A DNA stretch of 12,634 nucleotides, from contig CAJTQE010000055.1 of assembly GCA_910578655.1 (NCBI GenBank), forward strand, positions 1-12,634, read 5' to 3'. The position numbers were made by a program, and so were the translations under genes. This DNA is from an uncultured Christensenella sp. (GTDB taxonomy: Bacteria > Bacillota > Clostridia > Christensenellales > Borkfalkiaceae). The notes under the pieces are model-generated. The model was not told where the DNA came from. It saw only the letters and a list, made by a program, of their open reading frames with translations, and made no database searches. Shown here in pieces: positions 6,417 through 12,634 of the stretch (the stretch's first letter is position 1; each line of letters opens with the position of its first letter).

Positions 6417-8378
6417 ATGACGAAACTAAACAAAAAAATTATATACGTTTTGGTGGCTTTGTTTGCGGCGTTACTGTTCGTGTTTACCGCTCTTGTGGGT
6501 GGCGACGCGGCAATGGTCTATGCCTCTACTTCTTCAACTACGGTTGCAGGTTACGAAAAAAACAATGTATTAGACGATTTGCAAAATTCCACTATCGGCG
6601 GCAATGCCTTTAACATCGAAGATTATCCGCATAACGAAAACGGCATACCGCAAGTTCTTTCATTTGTAGAGTTCTGCTATTCACAGTATACGAATAAGCA
6701 GGACGATTTCGGACTTTACATTTACGTATACAACCCACAAGACATAGCTTTTGATACAAATACCGAACGCAACAAGATACAGTTCTGTTGCGGTAATAAA
6801 AGCTCGGATAAATACGTTTTGGATTTTCTTAATTACTCCTCTGCAACGGGCTATGAGGGGCGATTTTATAAGTTTAAAATACGCCTGTCGCAAACTCAGC
6901 GCGCGGATATATTAAAGACGTTAAACGCAAACAGCCGTGTTTATGAAATAACGGAGATCGAGCTTGTAGTTAAGAGCAACGTAACCGCTTATAAGGTCGG
7001 GGCGAAGTATACATATACGGGCTATGTTAAAGGCTATGGCTCGGAACTTTCTGAAACAAACACATTAAGCTGTACGGTAGACGGTTTTGATAAATGTCTT
7101 GATTTACAAGTGCATCACACTTTCTATCGTCCGCAGGGTGATTATTATAACGGCGAGCAGTCACAGTTAAACAGTTGTTATTTCCGTATTCCGAATAAGT
7201 ATTTTGAAGATTACGGCGAACTTACAAAGATAATTTGCGAGTGGTACGAATATTTCACTAAACCTATTCTTGTTACGGAAGATAGCTATACGTTCAATAA
7301 AATAAACGCTCTGCACGGGGCGGATACCTCTACCCTTTCGGACGATATGTATTTTCTTTTTAATGTGTTTTGGGAAAACGGTAAATCGAATTGGTTTAAG
7401 AAATGGGGTACTTCCGATTGGACATCGAATTACGGATACCAAATCGGCGATAGTTACCATTGGGGTTTTCTTTGGTTAAACGGTGCGGAAATTATTTATG
7501 ATAAATTTTCGAGTTTTGCGGCAGCGTTTTATACAGGCGGCAAAGAATGCGAAAACTACGATATTGACGGTACCGCTCTTAAAGATAAGCTGTTGAATAA
7601 TAGTAAGCATCTTGGCGGCGAGCTTCTTAATGACAGGTACAGTAAATATCTGTTTGAGGACTATGTTCAAAATGGTTATGATTACGGATACAATCGTAAG
7701 GAAATAAATTCGTCCGATATGCAAGACGTATTTTGGCGCGTTACCACAAAAGACTTTTGGCAAACAGCATTTAGCGGTAACTTCAACGTGGAAACGATTT
7801 ACGATAGTAAAAAAGCGATAGAAACTATTTCAGACAGCGATTTAACAGGTAGTAATAATGAAATAGCGGGTAGTCTTTACATAAACGAAAAGGATGTGCA
7901 AAGTCTTAAAGACGAGCACGCAAAAGCAAAGGCAAACGACGAAACAGTTGTAATTTTGCGGTTCAGTTCCACACAGTATATGTGCGCTCCTTGCGTATCC
8001 TCTTACTGCCGTAGATCCGATATAGACGGCGGCAAAACACTTGTTAAAACGAATGTTACTAATTGGGGCAAAGGTGACATAAACGGTTATGTGTCACAAG
8101 AAACCGTATACCTTGATTTCGATATAATTTCACTGTGGTTCACTGCCGACGGCGTAGAAACCGAAATACCCGTTGTACATACGCCCACTGACGTTATTTC
8201 GGGACTTACTCCTCCGCTTGAAGAAAATTACCATAATAAAAAAACAAAAAGCATATTCGCAATAATATTTGCGGTTGTTGCTGTAATTGTACTTATCGCT
8301 TTAATTTATCTCGTTTGTAAAAATTTGTTCCCGAGTAAAACCGTAATTCAAGTCGTTGAAAAAAAGAAAAGGGAATAA
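6417..8378 (+). CDS. Large type I membrane protein, putative adsorption (pIII-like) protein
   Basis: This is the largest envelope protein (653 aa). A signal peptide (about 7-29) has a likely signal peptidase site after VYA (36). The long exterior domain is rich in Tyr, Asn and Asp with several Cys (CC near 124, CAPC and a nearby CRR near 525). Then come one transmembrane helix (about 613-634) and a basic tail KKKRE. That is the topology of the filamentous-phage adsorption protein pIII, which stays anchored until virion release. No recognised enzymatic motif is seen. It shares the AAGGCGGT ribosome-site arrangement with the gene before it. A cell-surface binding or fusion protein of a plasmid is the alternative. 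Confidence 0.8.
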   Translation: MTKLNKKIIYVLVALFAALLFVFTALVGGDAAMVYASTSSTTVAGYEKNNVLDDLQNSTIGGNAFNIEDYPHNENGIPQVLSFVEFCYSQYTNKQDDFGLYIYVYNPQDIAFDTNTERNKIQFCCGNKSSDKYVLDFLNYSSATGYEGRFYKFKIRLSQTQRADILKTLNANSRVYEITEIELVVKSNVTAYKVGAKYTYTGYVKGYGSELSETNTLSCTVDGFDKCLDLQVHHTFYRPQGDYYNGEQSQLNSCYFRIPNKYFEDYGELTKIICEWYEYFTKPILVTEDSYTFNKINALHGADTSTLSDDMYFLFNVFWENGKSNWFKKWGTSDWTSNYGYQIGDSYHWGFLWLNGAEIIYDKFSSFAAAFYTGGKECENYDIDGTALKDKLLNNSKHLGGELLNDRYSKYLFEDYVQNGYDYGYNRKEINSSDMQDVFWRVTTKDFWQTAFSGNFNVETIYDSKKAIETISDSDLTGSNNEIAGSLYINEKDVQSLKDEHAKAKANDETVVILRFSSTQYMCAPCVSSYCRRSDIDGGKTLVKTNVTNWGKGDINGYVSQETVYLDFDIISLWFTADGVETEIPVVHTPTDVISGLTPPLEENYHNKKTKSIFAIIFAVVAVIVLIALIYLVCKNLFPSKTVIQVVEKKKRE

Positions 8379-8383
8379 CAAAA

Positions 8384-8488
8384 ATGTTTATTTTAAAATG
8401 GTTGTTTAAGATTATCGGTTTTATATTCTGCATTTTATTATTAGGTTTCTTTATGCGTTGCGGCGGCTGTGTAGGGTGTATGTTATGA
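8384..8488 (+). CDS. 34-aa hydrophobic peptide, possible minor coat protein
   Basis: ATG at 8384, six nt after the preceding stop, with AAGGGA upstream. The product begins MFILKWLFKIIGFIF and ends in a Cys/Gly-rich FMRCGGCVGCML. Residues 7-24 form one transmembrane helix. Its TGA overlaps the next ATG (ATGA). The size matches the minor coat peptides pVII and pIX of f1-like phages (33 and 32 aa). It could instead be a small membrane regulator. Tight coupling on both sides supports its being real despite its length. Confidence 0.6.
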   Translation: MFILKWLFKIIGFIFCILLLGFFMRCGGCVGCML

Positions 8489-8832
8489 AAATATTTTGTC
8501 GTTACGTCGTAATAGATATAGCAACGGGTTATGCGCTTGCTTGTGGCGAAAAATATAAAGACTTTCAAAACAAAAAAATAAGGTATATTGATAACGGTAG
8601 TTTCTACACGGGTTTCTTGCGCCGTAAAATAACCGAATACTTCCGCACGCTTGAAATTAAAGGGCGCGATTGCGTAATTATTTATTGGGCTAACGAACGA
8701 AAAAAAATTATATCTAATTTTGCTTTTCCGTTTAAGAATAGTTATTTTTTGCGTGCAAAACGATATTTTTTAGATATTGCTGATTATGGCTTTTTAATAG
8801 AAGATTTAGGTGTTGGCTATGAAAATGTTTAA
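8485..8832 (+). CDS. Hypothetical 115-aa protein in the assembly operon
   Basis: The start at 8485 is chosen because its ATG overlaps the TGA of the 34-aa peptide gene; an in-frame ATG at 8458 would run 31 nt back into that gene. The protein (MKIFCRYVVIDIATGYAL...) is basic and aromatic, with the hydrophobic strand RDCVIIYWA in the middle and no clear membrane span. The family is not recognised. Its 3' end overlaps the next micro-gene by 14 nt. It is placed with coat-like peptides and the assembly ATPase, so a cytoplasmic assembly factor is plausible. Confidence 0.68.
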   Translation: MKIFCRYVVIDIATGYALACGEKYKDFQNKKIRYIDNGSFYTGFLRRKITEYFRTLEIKGRDCVIIYWANERKKIISNFAFPFKNSYFLRAKRYFLDIADYGFLIEDLGVGYENV

Positions 8833-8911
8833 ACGGATATTAATTATAATCTTAGGCTTGGCGGCGTTATTTGTCGTGGGTTACTTTATTTACACAGGGT
8901 ATCAGATATGA
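8819..8911 (+). CDS. 30-aa hydrophobic peptide, possible coat protein
   Basis: ATG at 8819 lies inside the preceding gene, and the TGA (8909-8911) overlaps the ATG of the large ATPase (ATGA). The product starts MKMFKRILIII and ends GYFIYTGYQI, with a transmembrane helix at about 6-24 and a basic amino end. Upstream bases include TTAGGTG. It has the length of filamentous-phage pVII/pIX. It could even be a very short major coat protein, but it lacks the usual acidic amino end and basic carboxy end of pVIII. Confidence 0.6.
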   Translation: MKMFKRILIIILGLAALFVVGYFIYTGYQI

Positions 8912-11121
8912 GGCGGTTTAATTATTTTCATATCGTTTGTGTGGCGATTACGCTTGCGTTTATATGCGTAAGCGTTTTCGTATTTCCGAACGCATTAGGG
9001 CGATTGATCGAAAGTGGGCGCGATTTAGGCTTATCTGTTGCTTTTTATTTCTGTGAAATGTTTGGGATAGAATATAGCTTTACTCCCTCCGTCAATGACT
9101 TCCCGAAATATCCCTTTTTCCCGTCCTACGGCGATACCGCTCCCGTTATACCACTACCGGATAACGTGCAGGGGTTTCAAAGCAATTGGGCGCAATATTG
9201 GCAATTATGGGCGGATAAAGAAAATTTCTTCGGATATTTAGACAGCGTTGCAAACACGCTGTTTGTGGTCTGTAAAGTACTTATTATAGCGTTACCGTTT
9301 ATACTCGTGGCGTGGCTTTTATTCAAGCGGTATCTGAAAACCGAAAACAACGATTATAACAAGGACAGTAAACCGCTGAAAGCGTTTAAATGGTTTACCA
9401 CTCATACATGCCGCCCTGTCAAAACGTGGGTTACAGAACTTGTAACGTTCATTGCAGATCATAAACTTTATTACATTGTATGGGCGGTATTATGGGTGTA
9501 TAATTTCAATTTTATTACGATATTGCTTGAATTTTTTGCGTTCTATTTCTACTTCGTAATGTCGTTCGACGTGGTAAATATCTATCGGCAGGTGTACAAG
9601 CTGTTTTTAGATTTGTCCGTACCGTTTACGTTTATTCCATTGTGGGTGTGGGCTATTATTGCAGTTATTGCCATTGAAGTTATAAGCCGTAGAATAGCAT
9701 ATGATCGGCTATATCACCGTGAAAGGCGTAATCGCGGCTTTATAAACGAAAGGGGCGTTGTAACGTTTGTTGTCGGCGTAATGGGCGCGGGAAAGACTTT
9801 GCAAATAACGGATATGGCGCTATCTACGGAAGTTCAGTTTAGGGATATGGCGTTTGAAATTATCCTCGAAACGGATATGAAATTTCCGTACTTCCCTTGG
9901 ATAAATCTTGAAAACGCCATAAAGCAACAAATACTACGTCATAGAATTTATGATTTGCCCTCTTGCCGCGCTTTTATACGCCGTTTATGCGCTTGTTTTT
10001 GCGCGGGGTACAGTAATGTAACTATCCGTAAAAGCTGTCGCAGACAGTTAAAAAAGCGTTACGGGATAGACTATAACAATTTATGTTTTGACTACGATTA
10101 CGAGTGTTACGGTCTGACTTATGACGATAAATTAAAGCTGACGGATATATGGGCGGCGTTGGAAGATTATGTTTGCGCTTATTTTATTTACACCGTTCAA
10201 TCTTCGTTGCTCTTATCCAACTATTCCGTTAGGACGGATATGCTGTTTGCGGACTTGGGCAACTTTCCACTCTGGAACGGCGATTTCTTCAAGCGTGACA
10301 GTAGGCTTATGGATAGCTATTCTCGCCACGCTCATATTCTTGACCAAGATATGTTGCGTTTAGGTACGCAAATGCTTAAAGACAATCCAAATAGGTATGC
10401 TTTCGGATTTGGTGTTTATCTTATATCCGAAATTGACAAGGAACGAAAGAATACGCCCGAATTAAAGGAAGTTAAAGCAAGCGCAACAGAGTGCAACCAA
10501 AAGAACGATTTATTTAACGTACTATTAAAAATGAGCCGCCACGCTTGCGTCGTAGCTAATCGCGTATTTATCAAAATATTTGCCGATCTACAACGCCCTA
10601 CGAGCTTGGGCGCAGATGCGCGGGAGCTGGGCGAAATTGTAGAGATAAAAGCTAAAGGTGAGAAAACGCTTGCGCTTCCGTTCTTCGCACCGTTCCACGT
10701 ATTCAATTTTCTTTTCGGTTGGCTTTGCGGTAAGTTTCAAAATTTTTACGTTCAATACCGTTACAACCGCGCTGACAACACTTTGTTTTTGTACTGCTTG
10801 AAGTCTGTAACGGCGAAATTACAGCACTATTGCGAAAGGACAGTGAATACGTTCGGCAGTCAGACGTTAACGCTTGAAGTCGAAAGCGGCGCGCGCGAGG
10901 GCGAAATAAAGCAATGCAAGTATTTCAGACAAAGCAAAAAGATTTACAGTAAGCGTTATTCTACGGACTGTTTAAGCGGCATATTTGAAACGCGCGCGGC
11001 GGTCAATACGGTAGGTTTGAACGATATGCGCGAATACGCCGACATAATGGCTACGCTTGACGAATTAGGTTTGCAGAACTCCCACTTCCAAACGGAAATA
11101 AATAACTTGAACGAGGAATAA
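8908..11121 (+). CDS. Four-TM P-loop ATPase, putative phage assembly (pI/Zot-like) motor
   Basis: This 737-residue protein has membrane segments at about 8-27, 117-139, 187-217 (one long or two short) and 238-259. A cytoplasmic ATPase domain follows: Walker A GVMGAGKT (290-297, Lys296), Walker B-like VYLISEID (503-510, Glu508) and a later QRPTSLGADARELGE (562-576). pI/Zot ATPases drive membrane extrusion of filamentous phages. Here the helices precede the P-loop, unlike the classic Zot order, and the length is well above f1 pI. From memory, related long proteins occur beside similar envelope genes in uncultured Clostridia, often with a decayed Walker A; this copy is intact. The main alternative is an FtsK/VirD4-like DNA-transfer ATPase (TcpA type). 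AGGG lies 8 nt before the ATG. Confidence 0.8.
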   Translation: MRRFNYFHIVCVAITLAFICVSVFVFPNALGRLIESGRDLGLSVAFYFCEMFGIEYSFTPSVNDFPKYPFFPSYGDTAPVIPLPDNVQGFQSNWAQYWQLWADKENFFGYLDSVANTLFVVCKVLIIALPFILVAWLLFKRYLKTENNDYNKDSKPLKAFKWFTTHTCRPVKTWVTELVTFIADHKLYYIVWAVLWVYNFNFITILLEFFAFYFYFVMSFDVVNIYRQVYKLFLDLSVPFTFIPLWVWAIIAVIAIEVISRRIAYDRLYHRERRNRGFINERGVVTFVVGVMGAGKTLQITDMALSTEVQFRDMAFEIILETDMKFPYFPWINLENAIKQQILRHRIYDLPSCRAFIRRLCACFCAGYSNVTIRKSCRRQLKKRYGIDYNNLCFDYDYECYGLTYDDKLKLTDIWAALEDYVCAYFIYTVQSSLLLSNYSVRTDMLFADLGNFPLWNGDFFKRDSRLMDSYSRHAHILDQDMLRLGTQMLKDNPNRYAFGFGVYLISEIDKERKNTPELKEVKASATECNQKNDLFNVLLKMSRHACVVANRVFIKIFADLQRPTSLGADARELGEIVEIKAKGEKTLALPFFAPFHVFNFLFGWLCGKFQNFYVQYRYNRADNTLFLYCLKSVTAKLQHYCERTVNTFGSQTLTLEVESGAREGEIKQCKYFRQSKKIYSKRYSTDCLSGIFETRAAVNTVGLNDMREYADIMATLDELGLQNSHFQTEINNLNEE

Positions 11122-11124
11122 AAT

Positions 11125-11490
11125 ATGAAATTTGTAAAAATTCAAGATGGGGTAATTATTAAAAAGGAAAGCTTAAAAGGTTATCATAAAGACAAATATG
11201 ACCCGAAAGGTGTACACTATTATGTATCTTTTTACGATAAAAAGAAAAAGAGTTATTCTCTATATCCTACTTCGCATTATATTGACCCGTCAAAGGCGGC
11301 AGACGTAAGGAATAAACGCGCAATTTTAATGAAAATTAAAGGTGCAAACGGTATTTCAACGGTTTACGGTATACCGCGCAAAAAAGATATTCACGGGCAA
11401 CCGTTTAAAGATTTAAGCAAGGCAATCCCTGTTGGAAAACTTACGCCTTATCAACAAAAACGGTTTAAGAAATTTATAAATAAAAAATAA
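11125..11490 (+). CDS. Basic hypothetical protein closing the assembly operon
   Basis: It encodes 121 residues, Lys- and Tyr-rich, soluble, starting three nt after the ATPase stop with GAGGA upstream. Segments HYYVSFYDKKKKSYSLYP and the basic end LTPYQQKRFKKFINKK are the most distinctive. There is no catalytic motif or membrane span, and I do not recognise the family. It could be a nucleic-acid-binding or regulatory partner. Its stop is followed by AAAGTAATAC and a terminator, the same post-stop words as after the basic gene at 3943-4215. Confidence 0.72.
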   Translation: MKFVKIQDGVIIKKESLKGYHKDKYDPKGVHYYVSFYDKKKKSYSLYPTSHYIDPSKAADVRNKRAILMKIKGANGISTVYGIPRKKDIHGQPFKDLSKAIPVGKLTPYQQKRFKKFINKK

Positions 11491-11494
11491 AAGT

Positions 11495-11520
11495 AATACC
11501 CTCGCTTTTGCGAGGGTATT
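11495..11520 (+). terminator. Terminator hairpin ending the assembly operon
   Basis: AATACCCTCGC and GCGAGGGTATT form a perfect 11-bp stem around TTTT, five nt after the stop of the 121-aa gene. The following TAAAATC is a weak U-tract. On the minus strand the flank reads TATTACTTTTATTTTTTA, so it may be bidirectional. Confidence 0.75.
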
Positions 11521-11659
11521 TAAAATCAAGCTGACATATATCAATATGCCGATGAAGGAAAAATATTTTCCGTTCAATAACACTTTGCTACGAACTATTC
11601 AAGTGCGTATATGTTCGGGTTTTATCCCGTCATTGGTTATATTATATGCAATACTCATA

Positions 11660-11681
11660 AAAAAGTCAAGACTTTTTTTAT
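11660..11681 (+). terminator. A/T-rich hairpin before the leader promoter
   Basis: An AAAAAAGT / ACTTTTTT stem around a CAAG loop, continuing in T, lies about 20 nt before the promoter at 11699. It resembles a short terminator that would insulate that promoter. The stem is mostly A-T, so it is weak. The rest of 11521-11698 shows no gene that I can support. Confidence 0.4.
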
Positions 11682-11698
11682 CGCCGAAAATGTAAAAC

Positions 11699-11727
11699 TT
11701 GACAGCTATACTCTTTCATGATAAAAT
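11699..11727 (+). promoter_or_regulatory. Sigma-A promoter for the structured leader and nuclease gene
   Basis: TTGACA (11699-11704), a 17-bp spacer and TAAAAT (11722-11727, five of six consensus bases) form a strong promoter. The predicted start, about 11734, coincides with the first base of a long RNA stem, which supports a purpose-built structured transcript. Confidence 0.78.
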
Positions 11728-11733
11728 TATTTT

Positions 11734-11880
11734 GCTACACAAAAGAATAATTATCTAATGGATACATATTGCAAAACTGTATTCTTCTTTTACCATTAGA
11801 TAAATTTTGTGTAGCGACAAAAAATCAACAAAAGGGAATATGTTTTGAGTGCGTATTCTTTTTGGGGTACGCATTTTTTT
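11734..11880 (+). ncRNA. Structured leader RNA ending in an intrinsic terminator
   Basis: The predicted transcript folds at once. GCTACACAAAA (11734-11744) pairs with TTTTGTGTAGC (11805-11815), and TTATCTAATGG (11751-11761) with CCATTAGATAA (11793-11803): 22 perfect pairs with a 6-by-1 internal loop. The apex holds ATACA / TGTAT. Apical TATTC (11780-11784) and CAAAAC (11772-11777) can pair with GAATA (11836-11840) and GTTTTG (11842-11847), just before the terminator stem. This gives a possible pseudoknot or switch. The ~147-nt RNA ends in a T-run directly ahead of the nuclease ribosome site. It could be a cis-regulator of that gene, a separate small RNA, or a folded mobile repeat. No known riboswitch class was matched. 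Confidence 0.6.
11848..11880 (+). terminator. Intrinsic terminator or attenuator before the nuclease gene
   Basis: AGTGCGTATTC (11848-11858) pairs with GGGTACGCATT (11865-11875, including G-T pairs) around a six-base loop, followed by five T. The ribosome site GAGG of the next gene begins four nt later. A terminator downstream of a promoter but before the coding start is the hallmark of attenuation control. Confidence 0.7.
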
Positions 11881-11893
11881 ATTGAGGTTAAAT

Positions 11894-12556
11894 ATGGGAA
11901 AAACTTGTGTGATTTGCGGTAAACCGAGTGGAATGTATCCTCTTTGCCGTGAACATTTACAAATGAAAGCTGACGGAAAAGTCATTAAATGTGAAGATTG
12001 CGGAACGTGGCATATTGTTGGCACACCGTGCGTTTGCACGTCTTCCGAACAAAAGTCTATTTCCGACAAAACTGTTTTATCTGAATTAACTTGTTTACTT
12101 TGCGGTGAGCTTTCAAACGGTAAACATTTTTGTCGCGCTTGTTATGCTAAATATAAAGACAGGTCAGTCGATATTAGAATAACAAATTGTAAAACTGTTG
12201 AAAAACTTGACGAATATGGCAATTTACAGTATCGTTGCGCTGATGGGCGAAAGGTTCGTAGCCGTGCGGAAGCTATGATAAGTGATTGGCTTTATAATAA
12301 TAAAATACGTTCCGTATATGAAGAGCCCGTTTATTATTCGGAAAACGGCGAAACAAAATCGATTTTGCCCGACTTCTATTTGCCCGATTATGGCTGTTAT
12401 ATTGAATATAACGAGCTTACGAGTGAGCAATATTTAAAAAGTAAAGATTATACGCAAAAAATATATGCTGAAAACAATTTAAAAGTAATTGTTATGAATG
12501 AAAAAGATTTACACGATATATCCGCGTGTTTAAAGCCAAAACTTGGGTTACACTAA
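11894..12556 (+). CDS. Zinc-ribbon protein with C-terminal PD-(D/E)XK-type nuclease domain
   Basis: The start at 11894 is chosen for its GAGG six nt upstream; an in-frame ATG at 11849 lies inside the terminator stem and adds a non-homologous-looking leader. The 220 residues hold three Cys clusters: C5/C8/C18 with H21, C33/C36/C46/C48 and C67/C70/C80/C83, likely treble-clef or ribbon zinc sites. The C-terminal part (115-205) shows DGRKVRSRAEAMISDWL (Glu126), LPDFYLPDYGCYIEYNE (Asp160, Glu171) and KVIVMNEKDL. This is the layout of restriction-like nuclease domains also fused to some UvrD-family helicases, here with Tyr in place of the usual Lys. It probably cleaves or processes DNA in defence, repair or element maintenance. 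Cysteine fingers may give target binding. The substrate is unknown. Confidence 0.78.
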   Translation: MGKTCVICGKPSGMYPLCREHLQMKADGKVIKCEDCGTWHIVGTPCVCTSSEQKSISDKTVLSELTCLLCGELSNGKHFCRACYAKYKDRSVDIRITNCKTVEKLDEYGNLQYRCADGRKVRSRAEAMISDWLYNNKIRSVYEEPVYYSENGETKSILPDFYLPDYGCYIEYNELTSEQYLKSKDYTQKIYAENNLKVIVMNEKDLHDISACLKPKLGLH

Positions 12557-12563
12557 ATTGTTC

Positions 12564-12600
12564 TTCCCTCTTCCTGCGTAGCCGGGTGAGGGGAATTTTT
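12564..12600 (+). terminator. Terminator after the nuclease gene
   Basis: TTCCCTC (12564-12570) pairs with GAGGGGAA (12588-12595), one base of slack, around a loop that itself can form CC/GG and GC/GC pairs. Five T follow. It lies 8 nt after the stop. The remaining 34 bases to the window end show nothing that I can support. Confidence 0.72.
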
Positions 12601-12634
12601 ATTGCAATTTATGTATGCACCGTGTAATACATTC

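Noticed and set aside
11734..11815. dif-like Xer recombination site in the inverted repeat
   Set aside because: The arms are too long and do not match the dif core; the promoter geometry favours an RNA structure.
1..12634. CRISPR array, rRNA or integrase/transposase gene
   Set aside because: No regularly spaced repeats, no rRNA-like sequence and no recombinase motifs were seen in any frame.

Overview
The window looks like a piece of a low-GC Bacillota (Clostridia-like) chromosome carrying an integrated, replicating, probably virus-like element. The host inference rests on AT-rich codon use, AGGAG-type Shine-Dalgarno sites, two near-perfect sigma-A promoters, intrinsic terminators, and a BspA-type leucine-rich-repeat lipoprotein. 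No species can be named from the sequence alone.

Left flank (1-1713). On the minus strand are the 5' part of a lipoprotein with BspA-like repeats, cut by the window edge and driven by a consensus promoter at 787-815, and a 5'-truncated VirB4/TraE-type conjugation ATPase (892-1557). The truncated ATPase is probably debris of an older conjugative element. Three hairpin terminators oriented to the right lie in this flank with no rightward gene before them. At 1765-1847 is a tRNA-like gene with perfect acceptor, D and T arms but an abnormal 31-nt anticodon/variable segment. It is a plausible element boundary.

Replication module (1927-4215, plus strand). A small protein with SSB-like placement is followed by a compact origin: 9-bp iterons on both sides of a strong hairpin, plus a DnaA box. 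Then come a 110-aa stand-alone HUH nuclease, a full 386-aa HUH-plus-SF3-helicase Rep (Rep_2 / pCRESS-like architecture), and a small basic protein overlapping Rep. The unit ends with a palindrome and a terminator hairpin, followed by a three-way-junction structure at 4291-4375.

Assembly module (4392-11490, plus strand). A basic 102-aa protein is followed by three envelope proteins: 370 aa and 186 aa with N-terminal membrane segments, and 653 aa with a signal peptide and a C-terminal anchor. Next come two micro-proteins of 34 and 30 aa that are almost wholly membrane segment, with a 115-aa protein between them, chained by ATGA overlaps into a 737-aa four-TM P-loop ATPase. A basic 121-aa protein and a hairpin terminator close the unit. 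Rolling-circle Rep, small SSB candidate, tiny coat-like peptides, an anchored adsorption-like protein and a membrane P-loop ATPase follow the inovirus (filamentous phage) plan, with the ATPase in the pI/Zot role. No clear major coat protein, secretin or integrase is seen, so a plasmid or mobilizable element remains possible.

Right flank (11491-12634). A consensus promoter (11699-11727) starts a structured RNA leader whose first predicted base opens a long stem. The leader ends in an intrinsic terminator immediately before a 220-aa zinc-ribbon/PD-(D/E)XK-type nuclease gene, an attenuator-like arrangement. A terminator follows that gene.
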